Of a stretch of 64,000 nt of DNA, positions 23,333-33,986 are shown piece after piece. Numbering within the stretch: position 1 is the first letter of the stretch; each line of letters starts with the position of its first letter. This DNA comes from Paulownia fortunei. Lineage: Eukaryota > Streptophyta > Magnoliopsida > Lamiales > Paulowniaceae. The position numbers and the translations under genes are program-made. A model generated the notes under the pieces. The model was given only the letters and a program-made list of their open reading frames with translations, did not search any database and was not told the origin of the DNA. The DNA lies in NCBI GenBank assembly GCA_019321725.1, contig CM033124.1:5084001-5148000 (forward strand). Direction: 5' to 3'.

Positions 23333-24634
23333 TGATAAATGCCTGCTTTCACATATTTTGTTTCAATTCATTTTTGTCTTCCTTGCTTTATTCTTGTTAG
23401 TATTTGGTTTTTATTAATGTCTTGTGTGTGATAGGAGTTTGGGATTCAAGGGATTGAAAATGAGCTAAAAAGAAGGTTAAACAAGCATTTTTGTGTCAAA
23501 TTCCATTGACACAGTGCCACTGCAGTAGTGCTTGTATTTTAGGCATAAATGTTTTATACAAACCCCTATTGACCTGATTTTTAGCTCATTGGAAATATAA
23601 GTAATAGATATACAACTTTCGTGTTGACAACTTATCCGAGTTCATTTGATTTTAAAGAGAAAAATTCAGTAAAAAAGTCATAAGTGCACTGAAACTTTTA
23701 GATATGGTAGTCTTTATATTGTTTGCATAACTTTCTCCAATAATATGATATGGATCTAATTTAAATGGTTAAATAAAGCTAATGGATCAGACTACAATTT
23801 TTATGAAGACATTAAAAGCTAGTTCATCTTACAAAGTGGTCAAAAATTAGTTGAAAGTGGCTGAACAGTGTCAAAGCACTGAAGTGAAAGAAAAAAATTG
23901 TAGCAACTACGCCTAGGCTCCAAAGAAAACTAAGGTCATTGTGCCTAGGCACCATGTTTTGGTGCCTAGGCACGATCTATGTAATAAAATTGAGTCTGTT
24001 TGCTTGGAGTTGTGAGAAGTAGGGATCAAAGGCAAATTACAACATCTTTTGTGATAGATACACATTGGATTCACTCACATATCACTCTCCATATGTTGAT
24101 CTTGATAGATACACTATACACATGTATGATTGATATATATTGAATTCATATATCATATCATGCATCATTCAACACACAATTCATTACCTACACATACTCT
24201 ACACCTAAATTCTCACACACTTTTTCTTTCCACCCAAAACACCTATTCTTCCATATATCTCCACACACTACACCAAAACCACACACAGTTATCATCAAGG
24301 AATTGGGGAAGATAAAGGGAAGAAAGTGCCTCATTGGGCATTGAAGATTTTGAAGAATAAGTGAAAAATTAATTACTGGTTGTAATATTCTATTTTAATT
24401 TCTTCTTTCATTTTGTTTAGTTTTGATAAATTTGTAAGAATCATGATGTTGCAAAAGCCTTGGTTTTTGCTTAATTTGAATATGAGCTAAACTATTTTTG
24501 CTAAGGTATTAAAAGCCATTTCTATGAAGTTGTGAATTGTTGACTTGTATGTGTTGTGGATGATTGTTGATTTTGTGAAGAGTAAGCGTAATATTTTTAA
24601 TGCTTCATGAAATTTGACCAGTTTTGAGATGAAC
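23333..24634 (+). repeat. Family-B-like LTR, 5' part
   Basis: It aligns by eye with the reverse complement of 10000-11955 from the LTR start onward: the shared ATTAATGTCTTGTGTGTGAT block, then GGAGTTT, then a CTGCAGTAGTGC-like block, then the CCTAGG boxes starting at offset 579 from 23333. The 3' end is not identified, because a minus-strand solo LTR starts at 24635. No target duplication could be closed. Confidence 0.6.
23941..23973. repeat. Perfect 14-bp inverted repeat with 5-nt loop inside the LTR
   Basis: GTGCCTAGGCACCA (23941-23954), loop TGTTT, then TGGTGCCTAGGCAC (23960-23973). Each arm also contains the 12-bp palindrome GTGCCTAGGCAC. Another CCTAGG lies at 23912-23917. Confidence 0.95.
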
Positions 24635-26475
24635 TGCTACAACTTTAAAATTGCAAACTCAAGTACAAGTTATGTCGAGTAATAAATTTCTCAAGGAGTC
24701 TAAGGTCTATCCACAATGAAGTTTTTGAATTTATATTTTTTAAAAGATAGGCTGAATGGGTTTAGATTATAAAAAACATTATGATATAACTAAGAAATCA
24801 TAGTAATAAAAGTATTTAGGATTAAGGATCCGCTCTTGAGTTTTGGATAGAGAAACGATTATTTATTCTTTTTACCTCTTTTAAATGCCACTATTGAAAT
24901 CCGTACATAATAAAGGTTTCAACTAGAAGATATTATCTCATTGTTTGCAAATTATCTCTCAACACCAATACTTATTTATGGAATCAAGTATTTATGCACA
25001 CCTTTGTATATAACAAATCAAACTTTCACATTAGCAGCCGGTAGAGTAGAATCATAGAATAAGCTAAATGAACCCAAATATTTGTTGTACCATTGGTGAT
25101 ACATAAATCAAGAATCCCCACAAAACAAGAAGGTTTTAATCCCAACACTTATTTATAGGATTAAGTATTTATGCACACCCTTGTCTATAACAAATCATGG
25201 TCTCATATTAGCAGTCAGTCAAGTTGAACCATACAATAAGCTAAATAAACCCAAGTATTTGTTGTGGCATTGGTGATATATAAATCAAGAATCACCACAA
25301 AACAAGGAGGGTTTCAATCAAAAATTAAAATAATAATACAACACACCTGAACATTATGCACTTCACCCTTTTTCCTTAACTAAATGAAATTTAGAAAGAT
25401 ATAATGAAAGTAGAAAAGACTAAATATAGAGGAGAAATTAGAGAATACATTTCTATTACTACTAGAAAAGACTAAAAATAGAAGAAAAACTAGAGAATAT
25501 ATTTTAATTACTAGTAGAAAACTTAGCCTAAAGAAAGATTACAATAAAACTTTCTTTCCCCCTCTAAGGGATTTTATATGTTTAGATTGACATCCAAGAG
25601 CCCCTATTTGTAGTAGAGGAGTGCCTAAATTAGCATCTCCAAATTTACTCCAAATGCACTCTAAATTAACTTCAAATATGCTCTAAATTCACATGTCATT
25701 TTTAGATCCAAATTTTGTCACACATTTTTCTCCAAAAAATCAGTTGATTTTGGTAACATGATCAACATAAAGTTGTGTATTTCTTTGGTAGCTTGATTTT
25801 CCAACTTGAATCACCTAATTTCAATCTCTAGAGAGAAAATTATACTTGATTTAAATAAACGTGTCAACATAGATAGATCATTTTCAATACACACATTTGG
25901 ATGAATCTTATACTATAATCAAGGTTGAGTTGGACTGAGCTTCCAACAAAAAAGTTGTAGCTTTATCTCTTTAACTTTTAACTAAGTAATATTTAGGTCC
26001 ATAGGGCTTTTGAATATGGAGTTATGCCTAAAATATAAAAACTTCTAACAAAAAAATTGTAGCTCTATCTCTTTAACTTTTAACTGAGCAAGATTCAGGT
26101 CTATAGGGCTTTTGAACATAGAGTTATGCCTAAAATATAAAAAATGCACAAGTTTGAAAACATGTTTATTTTGAATTTAATGTAAGTCAAACAATCACTT
26201 GCGAAGTCCTAGTGATTTCTTGCTTATATCTTGATTTATACATGATGGACATAGGTAAAAATGGTCATTTTCTTCTAATTATGATGATTCTTTGATCTAC
26301 TGAAATATTATCTCCCAACTTGCTCATGAAACATGTTGTCTTTTTTGGTTTTGGGCTATTTTTAATCACTTTTGGTTCATTGATTCCCTAACACAAAATA
26401 TTTATAAAACTATAAATAAAGCAAGGAAAGAATAAAGGATTTGACACAAAAATATATCAAAATATGCACTTACCA
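24635..26475 (-). mobile_element. Probable solo LTR, Athila-like, minus strand
   Basis: The right end reads ATGCACTTACCA, which on the minus strand is TGGTAAGTGCAT, close to the TGATAAGTGCAT start of family B. The left end carries a block GCAAACTCAAGTACAAG then GTCGAGTAATAAA and TCCACAATG. This resembles the reverse complement of the LTR 3' end common in this group (a GTGGATACGATACTCGAC-like block near GTGCACTTGC). Neither a PBS on the left nor a polypurine tract on the right is present, so it is a solo LTR. Flanks TGAAC (24630-24634) and TAAAC (26476-26480) match at 4 of 5 bases. Confidence 0.55.
24971..25324. repeat. 177-bp tandem duplication inside the solo LTR
   Basis: CTTATTTATGGAATCAAGTA at 24971 recurs as CTTATTTATAGGATTAAGTA at 25148. 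The similarity runs on through ATAACAAATCA, TTAGCAG, ATAAGCTAAAT and ATCAAGAATC to about 25324. The copies differ at scattered bases, so the event is not recent. Confidence 0.85.
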
Positions 26476-27053
26476 TAAACATTATTGTGATTGAGATCGG
26501 GAGATAGTGTCACGACATGTGCTCATGTAATGTATGCCCTGGGTAGGTCACTATATAAAATTTGGAGTTAACACACGCAGTAGATATAGACTTGATTGTC
26601 GAAAGCTAGAGAAAATGATAAAGCCTAATGCATTATTGGATAGCTAAACTTTATGGGAATATATCGATTGCTTTCTAGTAATAGATGTGGTACATCTTGG
26701 AAAAGAGTATCACATAATATTGAAGTTCCCACTATCACACAATTTAATGTCAATCCTATTTCACTAATGTGTAAGAATTCACAATATAATAGAACGGCAA
26801 TCCAATACCCTTGTACTTCTTTACCAAAGTTTTAATCCTTTGTTTTTTGTTTTTTTTGTTGCTTGTTAATTTATAGTTTTAAGTTTTCAATTCAATCAAC
26901 CAAACTTTTGATAGGTTACTAGTTAGATTATCTATACTTTAGTAGTTGCTCATATACTCTCTAGGGTCACGACATCCATATACTCGTGCACTTTATTACT
27001 TATTGGCCCACACACTTATGGAATTTGATTACATTTAAGTATAAGCCACACCA
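26476..27053 (+). repeat. LTR 3' part of an element with a tRNA-Asp type PBS
   Basis: It is inferred from the primer-binding site that follows; the end reads AAGTATAAGCCACACCA. No LTR start was located, because a solo LTR boundary lies at 26475. The content is AT-rich, with T-rich runs at about 26840-26865. No coding motif is seen. Confidence 0.4.
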
Positions 27054-27058
27054 AAATT

Positions 27059-27080
27059 TTGGCATTGTTGCCAGGGTTTC
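27059..27080 (+). other. Primer-binding site, tRNA-Asp type
   Basis: TTGGCATTGTTGCCAGGGTTTC compares with the tRNA-Asp prediction TGGCGCCGTTGCCGGGGATC, six bases after the inferred LTR end at 27053. Within about 20 bp it runs into the first unit of the higher-order array. Confidence 0.65.
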
Positions 27081-27089
27081 TCATGTTGG

Positions 27090-29665
27090 GACCTAGCAGG
27101 GTACCTCGAATGTGAAGATCGGTAGGACCTCTCAAATAGAGAAATTGAAAGAGTTTCTTAAAAGAAGAGGTCAGTAGGACATGTATGGGGCTCCTTAAGG
27201 GTGAAAGTTGATAGGACTTCTCAAGTGTGGGAGCCAATAGAGATACTTGAGGTTGGAGGTCGTAAGACCTCTCAAGTATGGGAGTTACTAAGGCTCCATG
27301 AGAGAGAAGGTCAGTATGACCTCTCCAATACAGGAGCTTGTACTTAAAGGTGGAGGTCAGTAGGACCTCTCAAATGTAAGAGCCACTAGGGCTCTTTAGG
27401 TGAGGAGGTCGATATGACTTCTCAAATATGAAAGCCAGTAGTACTCCTCAAGGATGGAGATTGGTAAGATCTCTCATGCATGGGAACCAATAGGGCTCCT
27501 CGGGAGAGGGGTCGATGTGAACTCTCAAGTATTGAAGCTAATAGGGCTCCTCGAGAGTGGTGGAGGTCCGTAGGACCTCTAAAATGTAGAAGCCTATAGT
27601 GTTTTTTGAGAATGGAGATCGGTAGGACCTCTAAAGTGTGGGAGCTAATATGGCTACTCGATTATGCACTAACTTTTGAGGCTAGAAGGATTTCATTCCA
27701 TCTAGTCGGGATTCTCTTGAACTATATAAGGTTAAACTTTAGCTATCCATAATAGATGAGGCATTATCCCCAGATGTAGTTTTCCATTAGCCTCAAGGAA
27801 AGTCAAACTTGTGAGATTATGGGGTTGAGCTAGCCCGAATTATTAGTAACCTCAAAGGACCAAGTAAGGTACCTCAAATGTAGAGATTTGTAGGACCTTT
27901 CAAATAGAGAAATCTAAAGGGCTTCTTAAGAGAGGAGGTCAGTAAGACCTCTCATATATGGGGCTCCTTATGAGTGGAGGTTGATAGGACCTCTCAAGTG
28001 TGGGAGTCGATATAACCTCTCAATATGGAAGCCAGTAGTGCTCCTCAAAGATAGAGATTGATAAGGCCTCTCAAGTATAGAAGCCAATAGAGTTTCTTGG
28101 GAGAGGGGTCGATATGACCTCTCAAGGATTAAAGCCAGTAGGGCTCCTTGAGAGTGGTGGAGGTCAGTAAGACCTCTGAAATATATGAGCTTGTAGTGCT
28201 CCTTAAGGATGGAGGTCAGTAGGATCTCTCAAATGTGGAAGCTAATATGGCCCCTAAATTTTGCATGTGCTCTTGAGAGGTCATAAGACCTCACAAGTGT
28301 GGGAGCTAGTAGGGTTCCACGAGAGAAGAGGTCGGTATAACCTCTCAAGCATAGAAGCCAATAGGGTTTCTCGAAGGTGGAGGTCAATAGGACCTCTCAA
28401 GTGTGGGATCCAGTAAGGCTATTTTGGAGAGGAGGTCGATATGTACTCTCAAATATGAAAGCCAATAGTGCTCCTCACAGATGAAGATCGGTAGGACCCC
28501 TCAAGTGTGGGAGCCAATAAGGCTCCTCAAGAGAGAGGTTGATGTGACCTCTTAAGTATTGATGCTACTAAGGCTCCTCAAGAGTGGTGGAGGTCAGTAG
28601 AACCTCTAAAATATAAAAGCCTATAGTGCTCCTTGAGGATGGAGGTTGGTAGGACATCTCAAGTGTGGGAGTCGATATGGCTCTTGTATTATGCTTGAGC
28701 TCTTGAGGCTGCAAGGATTTCTTTCCATCTTGTGGGGATTCTCTTGAACCTTCCAAGGTTAAGCTTTGGCTATCTAAAAGGGGTGAGGTGTAATATGTGG
28801 TTGTTCTTTGTCATTAGCCTCCAGGGAAGTCAAACTTATGAGATTTTGTGGTCGAGCTAGCTAGGCTCATTAGTAACTTAAAATGACTGGGCAAGGTACC
28901 TTGAATGTTGAGGTCGATAGGACCTCTCAAATAGGAAAACTAAAAGGGTTTCTTAAGAGATGAGGTCAATAGGACCTCTCATATATGGGGCTCCTTAAAG
29001 GTGGAGGTCAGTAGGATCTCTCAAGTGAGGGAGCCAATAAGATCCTTCAGGGTGGAGGTCGTAGAACCTCTCAAGTATGGGAACTTATAAGCCTTTACGA
29101 GAAAGGAGGTCAGTATGACTTCTCAAGTATAGGAGCCAATAGGCCTTCTCAAAGGTAGAGGCCAGTAGGACCTCTCAAGTATGTAAGCCACTAAGGCTCT
29201 TTAGTAGAGGAGGTCGATATGATCTATTAAATATGGAAGCCAGTAGTGCTCCTACAGGATGGAGATCGATAGCACTTTTTAAGTGTGGGAGCTAATAAAA
29301 CTCCTCAAGAGAGGGGTCAATATGACCTCTCAAGTATTGAAGCCAGTAGGGATCCTCGAGGGTGGTGGAGGTCAGTAGGACCTATGAAAAGTTGGAGCTT
29401 GTAGTGCTCCTTAAGGATGGAGGTTAGTATGACCTCTTAAATATGGGAGCTAATATGGCCCCATAATTATGCACGAGCTCTTGAGGCTACAAGGATTTTT
29501 TTCTATCTCGTAGAGATTCTCTTGAACTATCTTGGGCTAAGCTTTGGTTATCCATAAGGGATGAGGCGTAATCCCTAGATCCACTTTGCCATTAGCCTCA
29601 TGGGTAGTCAAACTTGTGAGATTATAGGGTCTAGATAATCGGCACATTAGTACCTCAAAGCAATC
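27090..29665. repeat. Higher-order tandem array of ~52-bp hairpin units
   Basis: Three higher-order blocks start with a GGTACCTCGAATG-type motif near 27100, 27866 and 28893. Each holds ten to fifteen ~52-bp units and then a ~200-bp non-repeating segment (CTTGAGGCTACAAGGATTTT... to the TAGTAACCTCAAA region) near 27676, 28692 and 29470. A consensus-like unit contains GAGGTC-5nt-GACCTC and then GAGCC-5nt-GGCTC, two small inverted repeats with five-base loops. Units vary, and several have lost one stem base. It precedes Tat pol sequence on the plus strand. Confidence 0.92.
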
Positions 29666-29929
29666 TCTTTAACCTCTAGGGTCGGTGGCAGTACAGCGTT
29701 TTGTTTAGTAGTAGAGTAGCTACGCACATAGTTGTAATATAAAATGAAGAACTTCATTAATCTCGCAAAAATATACTAAGTATTTGAATAAGAGCCACCT
29801 CATGCTTGTTAACTTGAGTGGAAATACTATTTTCCTAATTAAGTAAAATAAAAAACAACATGAGTCCTCACGAGCTAAACTTTGTAGAAATTATCTAAGT
29901 AATTAGGCTTTTACCTATTGGTAAAATCT
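29666..29929. other. Spacer between two arrays
   Basis: AT-rich, unrecognised. No repeat and no coding motif. Confidence 0.4.
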
Positions 29930-30425
29930 CCTAAATGAATTAGAGCATGAACTTCTTGGGGAACGAGGGTGCCTAAGCTTCTCGTGCGGGTGCTTAAGCT
30001 CCTCGTGTGGGCGCTAAGGTATAAAGCTCTTTCTAGAGGCATGATAGTACGTGAGCTCCTTTTAGAGACGCGATGGCGAGAGAGCTCCTCTTGGGGCACG
30101 AGGATGTGCGAGCTCCTCTTGTAGGCATAATGGTGTAAGTGCTCTTCTAGAGGTGTGATGGTGCACAAGCTCCTTTTTGGGTTGCTATGGCCTGAGAAAT
30201 CCTCATAGGGGTGTGATTGGCACGAGAGCTCTTCTTGGGGGAGCGATTAGCGCGAGAGCTCCTCCTTGGGGCACAATGGTGCGAAAGCTCTTTTTAGGCA
30301 TGAGATACTGTGTGAGCTGCTCTTGGTGGTGTAATGGCCTGCACTTCTCTTAGGGCGCTAGTGCGCGTGACCTTTTCCTAGGGGTGCAATTGCACACTTG
30401 CTCCTCTTGGGTCATATGTGCATAG
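29930..30425. repeat. Second, more diverged tandem array with GAGCTC cores
   Basis: Units of roughly 45-50 bp contain GAGCTCCTCTTGGGGC and a following GATGGTGC or GATTAGCGCGA block. GAGCTC, itself a palindrome, occurs in most units. Spacing is irregular and divergence high. Confidence 0.75.
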
Positions 30426-30469
30426 ACTATTCAGGCTTCGTGAGGCTATAGGCTTTGAGATATTCATAT

Positions 30470-30889
30470 TTATCCTTCTGGAATATGCCTTTGGGCCTTT
30501 ATGAGCTTAGCATAAGCATTACAACCTATCTTGGAGAGAGGAATAGAGGCCAGCCTAAGAAGATTGAGGCAGTCATGAACATACCTTCTCCCAAGACTCT
30601 CAAGATGTTCAGAGGTTGACAGGGCACATGGTGGCCTTAAATTGGACCATTTCAAAGTCACCAGACAATGGCCTTCCATTCTTTATGGCCCTTCGAGAAG
30701 GAAAGATTTTTGAATGGACGGGGGGTGTGTTAGTAAGCCTTTGAGGACTTGAAGAGGTACTTAGTTTCTCCACCCCTATTGACAAAACCTGAGTAATAGG
30801 AGATACTATTTATCTACCTCGCAATATCAGGCAAAGCAATAAGAGTTGTACAAGTCCGAGAGATGGAGAGAGACCACCAACCTATCTAC
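30470..30889 (+). pseudogene. Tat-lineage RT C-terminal part, 5' of the solo LTR
   Basis: Shifted frames give KKIEAVMNIPSPKTLKMFRG (the RT thumb, where full copies have a DKIxAILxMxxPxxxKxVQ-type run), then AFEDLKRYLVSPPLLTKPE, FIYLAISGKAI and HQPIY, the start of the RNase H connection. The palm with the YVDD site is absent; the two tandem arrays precede it. The frame is cut at 30889 by a solo LTR and resumes after its target duplication at 32993. Confidence 0.8.
30885..30889. repeat. Left target-site duplication TCTAC
   Basis: Repeated exactly at 32988-32992 on the far side of the solo LTR. Confidence 0.85.
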
Positions 30890-32987
30890 TTTAGAGTAGT
30901 GCCCAACAAGCCAACTTGTGGTTGTTTTATACTCTTGTAAATTACATTCTTGTTTGATTAGCATTAATAGAAAAGTAATCTCTATATTAAATTCATGTTG
31001 ATAGAATTAGTTAAATTCCATAGATCACATATGACTACATGGCATGGTCGCGCATAGGATGACTATCATGAAACATGTCTCTATGGTCAAGATCTTAAAA
31101 TCATTCCATGTCAAAGGCTTTTTAAGAACATATATCAACTAGCCCATCAAGACTCATGCATTACAATGTATGCTCGCAAGGAGGGTGTCTCATTCTATTG
31201 ACACTAGTGCATGTATAAGTGTGTTGGTTGGAAAACAAAGACACTAAACAACACTACTAAAAATTCTCAAGAAAATATTAATTGTCCAATAGGAAGTTTC
31301 CAATCGTTATGATAATACATAAATTAGTCCTTCGACTTGAGACACCATTGAACCTCATATATGATATGATGTACTTTGATCTATCCTCTTATTACTGGTC
31401 AATCATAAAGGGGATATTTTAGGTGCATCATTCTCGTATATAGAGGTTAATGAGTGAGTGGCTAAATAAAGGATCTGTCATCAATATAGCAGAATATGTG
31501 AATCTCCTATGATTTTCAATGTACTATACTTGATTTTGAAATCCATGGACATGGTTGGGATGAGTAATTAGAAATTGGGTTTCCTAATTAGAATCAACGA
31601 ATAAAAACACCAAGAATAGTTTCATAGAATTAAACTATTAGGATTTCAACTAATAATCCGCACTCTAAGCTTAATCGGGAGATAGTTGACAGTAGGACCA
31701 GACTTGCATAATATTCATAATTGAAAGTTTTGCCACCTTTGCCTATGTCTAAGTCTTCATGGTGTGTTGCTAGACGCTAATCATGACTGGTGAGGTTCAT
31801 GGAATTAATGGAATAATTTAAAATTAATTAATTAATTAAGAATAATTAAAGTATTAATTATTCAGTCAAGTCACAAGAGTTGCTAGCACATTACTGATAT
31901 ATAGGTGAACCTAAGGGGCCATACAATACTCGTAGAAGCTCATTTCTTACATAAGTAATTAATCCAAGAATTGGATTGTATTTAATTAATGTGATCAATT
32001 AAATAGATATTTTATTAATTCAAGTGTTAAATTAGTTTAATTAATTAATCGACCTAATTGGATTAGGTGGCATATTATGGAATAAGTAATTAATTGTTTA
32101 AGATAATTAATTATTATGGGCCTTAATAAGTCATTTGATTATTTAATTTAATTGATCTGATCAATTAAATTAGATCTTTTTAAATTAAATTAAGGCCTAA
32201 TAGGTGTGGACTTATAAGTAGCTCATGAGGAATTTAATTAAGAATTACATTCCAAGATTAATTAAAAAATTAAGTCTTTAATTTTGAATCAAAGACTTGT
32301 CATAAGTCTCTGATTTGGAATCAAAGACTTACCATTCATATCCAAGTTGGACTTGAAAAGGGATAAAAAAAAACTTACCTCTTGGATTCTAAATTGGACA
32401 AGGAAAGGTTACCACAAGATGGAACCAAGGGGAGTAATATAAAGCCCTCCTATAGCAAAAATGACTATATAATGCTTTGGCAAAATTTTGGTCAATGACT
32501 CTCTCTCTCTAGAATTTGTTCTTGTTTTCGTGTCCAAATCCACCAAGTTCCTAGTTTTACTCAATTCTTCTTTCACCTTAGTTGAATTAAGAGTTGATTA
32601 TACACCCAAATAAATAGAGATTTATTTTATTTCCATAAACCCATGAAAATACCATAGGATAGAATCATCAAATTGAAGCATACTAGCATAGGCTTAATTA
32701 TATGTGAGCATCCGAGGTATGGAGATATGCTTAGAGGATCGATACTTTGAAGTTGAGTGAATCCATCCTTTCTATAAGATTTTTGAAAAGTGAAAATTTT
32801 AGGAGAGACAACTACTTGAGTCATTTCTATGTCCTCTTCATCAAACAGAAGGTTTAGGTATAACCTGATTAAATCTTGAAACTTTTGACACCTTTAAGGA
32901 TGTAAATTTTTAACTTCAAAGTATATGATGCATGATTTAAAAAAAATTCAACTTGGCTCGGTGTTTAGAGGTTTTGCAAACCCAGTA
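30890..32987 (+). mobile_element. Solo LTR of family C inserted in RT
   Basis: It starts TTTAGAGTAGTGCC (45551 copy: TGTTAGAGTAGTGCC) and ends GCAAACCCAGTA (45551 copy: GCGAACCCAACA), 2098 bp, with an exact TCTAC duplication. Removing the insert and one duplication restores a continuous RT-RNase H reading frame. Inside are a TATA-like CTATATAATGC at about 32464-32474 and a dense cluster of TTAATTAA-type palindromes at 31805-32220. The element lineage is not clear. Confidence 0.88.
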
Positions 32988-32992
32988 TCTAC
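32988..32992. repeat. Right target-site duplication TCTAC
   Basis: Matches 30885-30889. Confidence 0.85.
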
Positions 32993-33986
32993 AACCTCAG
33001 TCGATCGTTATAGGGAGTGAAGCTTAGATATCTGAATATTGAGAAGCTTGTTGTGGCGCTCATTACAGCCGCTAGAAAACTTTGGCCATATTTCCAATCT
33101 CAGGCAATAGTGGTGCTAACGAACCATCTTTTGAAGCAAGTCTTATCTAATCTGGAAACTTTGGGGAGGATAATGAAGTGGACCATTGAGCTTAGCAAGC
33201 ATAGGGTGGGATTTCATATAAGACCATAATTAAAGGCTCAGGTGCTAGCTGACTTCCTAGTGGATATGGCGTTAGATAAAGTGAATAGCTCACTTTTCTC
33301 TTTAATTTTTCATGTCGATAGATCCTCTACTTCCTTAAGAAATGGAACTAGGATAGTGCTAGAGTGTCCACAAGAGAATAAGTTCATGTACTCCCTAAAG
33401 TTTGAATTTCCAATATCAAACAATGAAGCAGAGTATGAAGTACTCTTGGTAGGTTGGCCCTCCTAGCAAGCACATGAAAGCTCATAATTTATAGCGACTC
33501 CCACCTCATAGTCAACCAAGTAGAAGGTTTCTACAAAGCAAATGGTGAAATAATGGCTAAGATTTTCTCCTTAGGAAAGGATTTTCTCACCAAGTTTGAG
33601 GAGTATATGATCAAACAAGTCTCAAGGGTGAAAAATATTATAACTAACTAGTTGGACAAGCTGGCGAGTTACATGGCAAGCATTGATAGTAGAAAGACTA
33701 GCTTTCTCTCTTCTAGCAAGACTAAGGTTGAGGGTGAAGGGTTGGAGATTCTATGCACTGAGGATGAAGGGCCAACCTGAAAATGTGAGATTGTTAAATA
33801 CCTAACAACTCAATAGCTCCAGCAAAATCTAAGTGAGGCTTGCAAAGTGAAGCTATGGGGGATGTGCTTTTTAATAATTAATGGTGATCTTTAGAAATGA
33901 GAATTCTTATAGCCTTACCTCAAATGTCCAACTCCCGACAAGGCCAACTAAGTCTTAAGAAAGATACATAAGTGTATTTATGGCAA
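32993..33986 (+). pseudogene. Tat-lineage RT-RNase H and archaeal-type RNase H, first copy
   Basis: The frame just after the solo LTR reads LRYLNIEKLVVALITAARKL then WPYFQSQAIVVLTNHLL and MKWTIELSKHRVGF, the RNase H domain attached to RT. Then QVLADFLVD and the second, archaeal-type RNase H that marks the Tat lineage: IFHVDRSSTSL (Asp of the catalytic site), KFEFPISNNEAEYEVLL (Glu), then shifted frames with IIYSDSHLIVNQVEG (second Asp). Two RNase H domains are normal for Tat. Stops and shifts break it. 33352-33986 is one unit of a 635-bp tandem duplication. Confidence 0.85.

Noticed and set aside
24130..24315. His/Thr-rich 61-codon frame
   Set aside because: Translation of a CA-rich low-complexity part of an LTR.
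26476..27053. Closing the family-B-like LTR that starts at 23333
   Set aside because: No family-B LTR end (TTACAACAACTGACCA-like) or GGAGT duplication was found in a fitting place.
27090..29665. CRISPR-like regular repeats
   Set aside because: Units are directly joined, variable along their whole length and have no unique spacers; the context is a plant retrotransposon.
27090..29665. Rho-independent-type terminators from the GAGGTC hairpins
   Set aside because: No U-tract follows the stems, and this mechanism does not apply to a plant nuclear genome.
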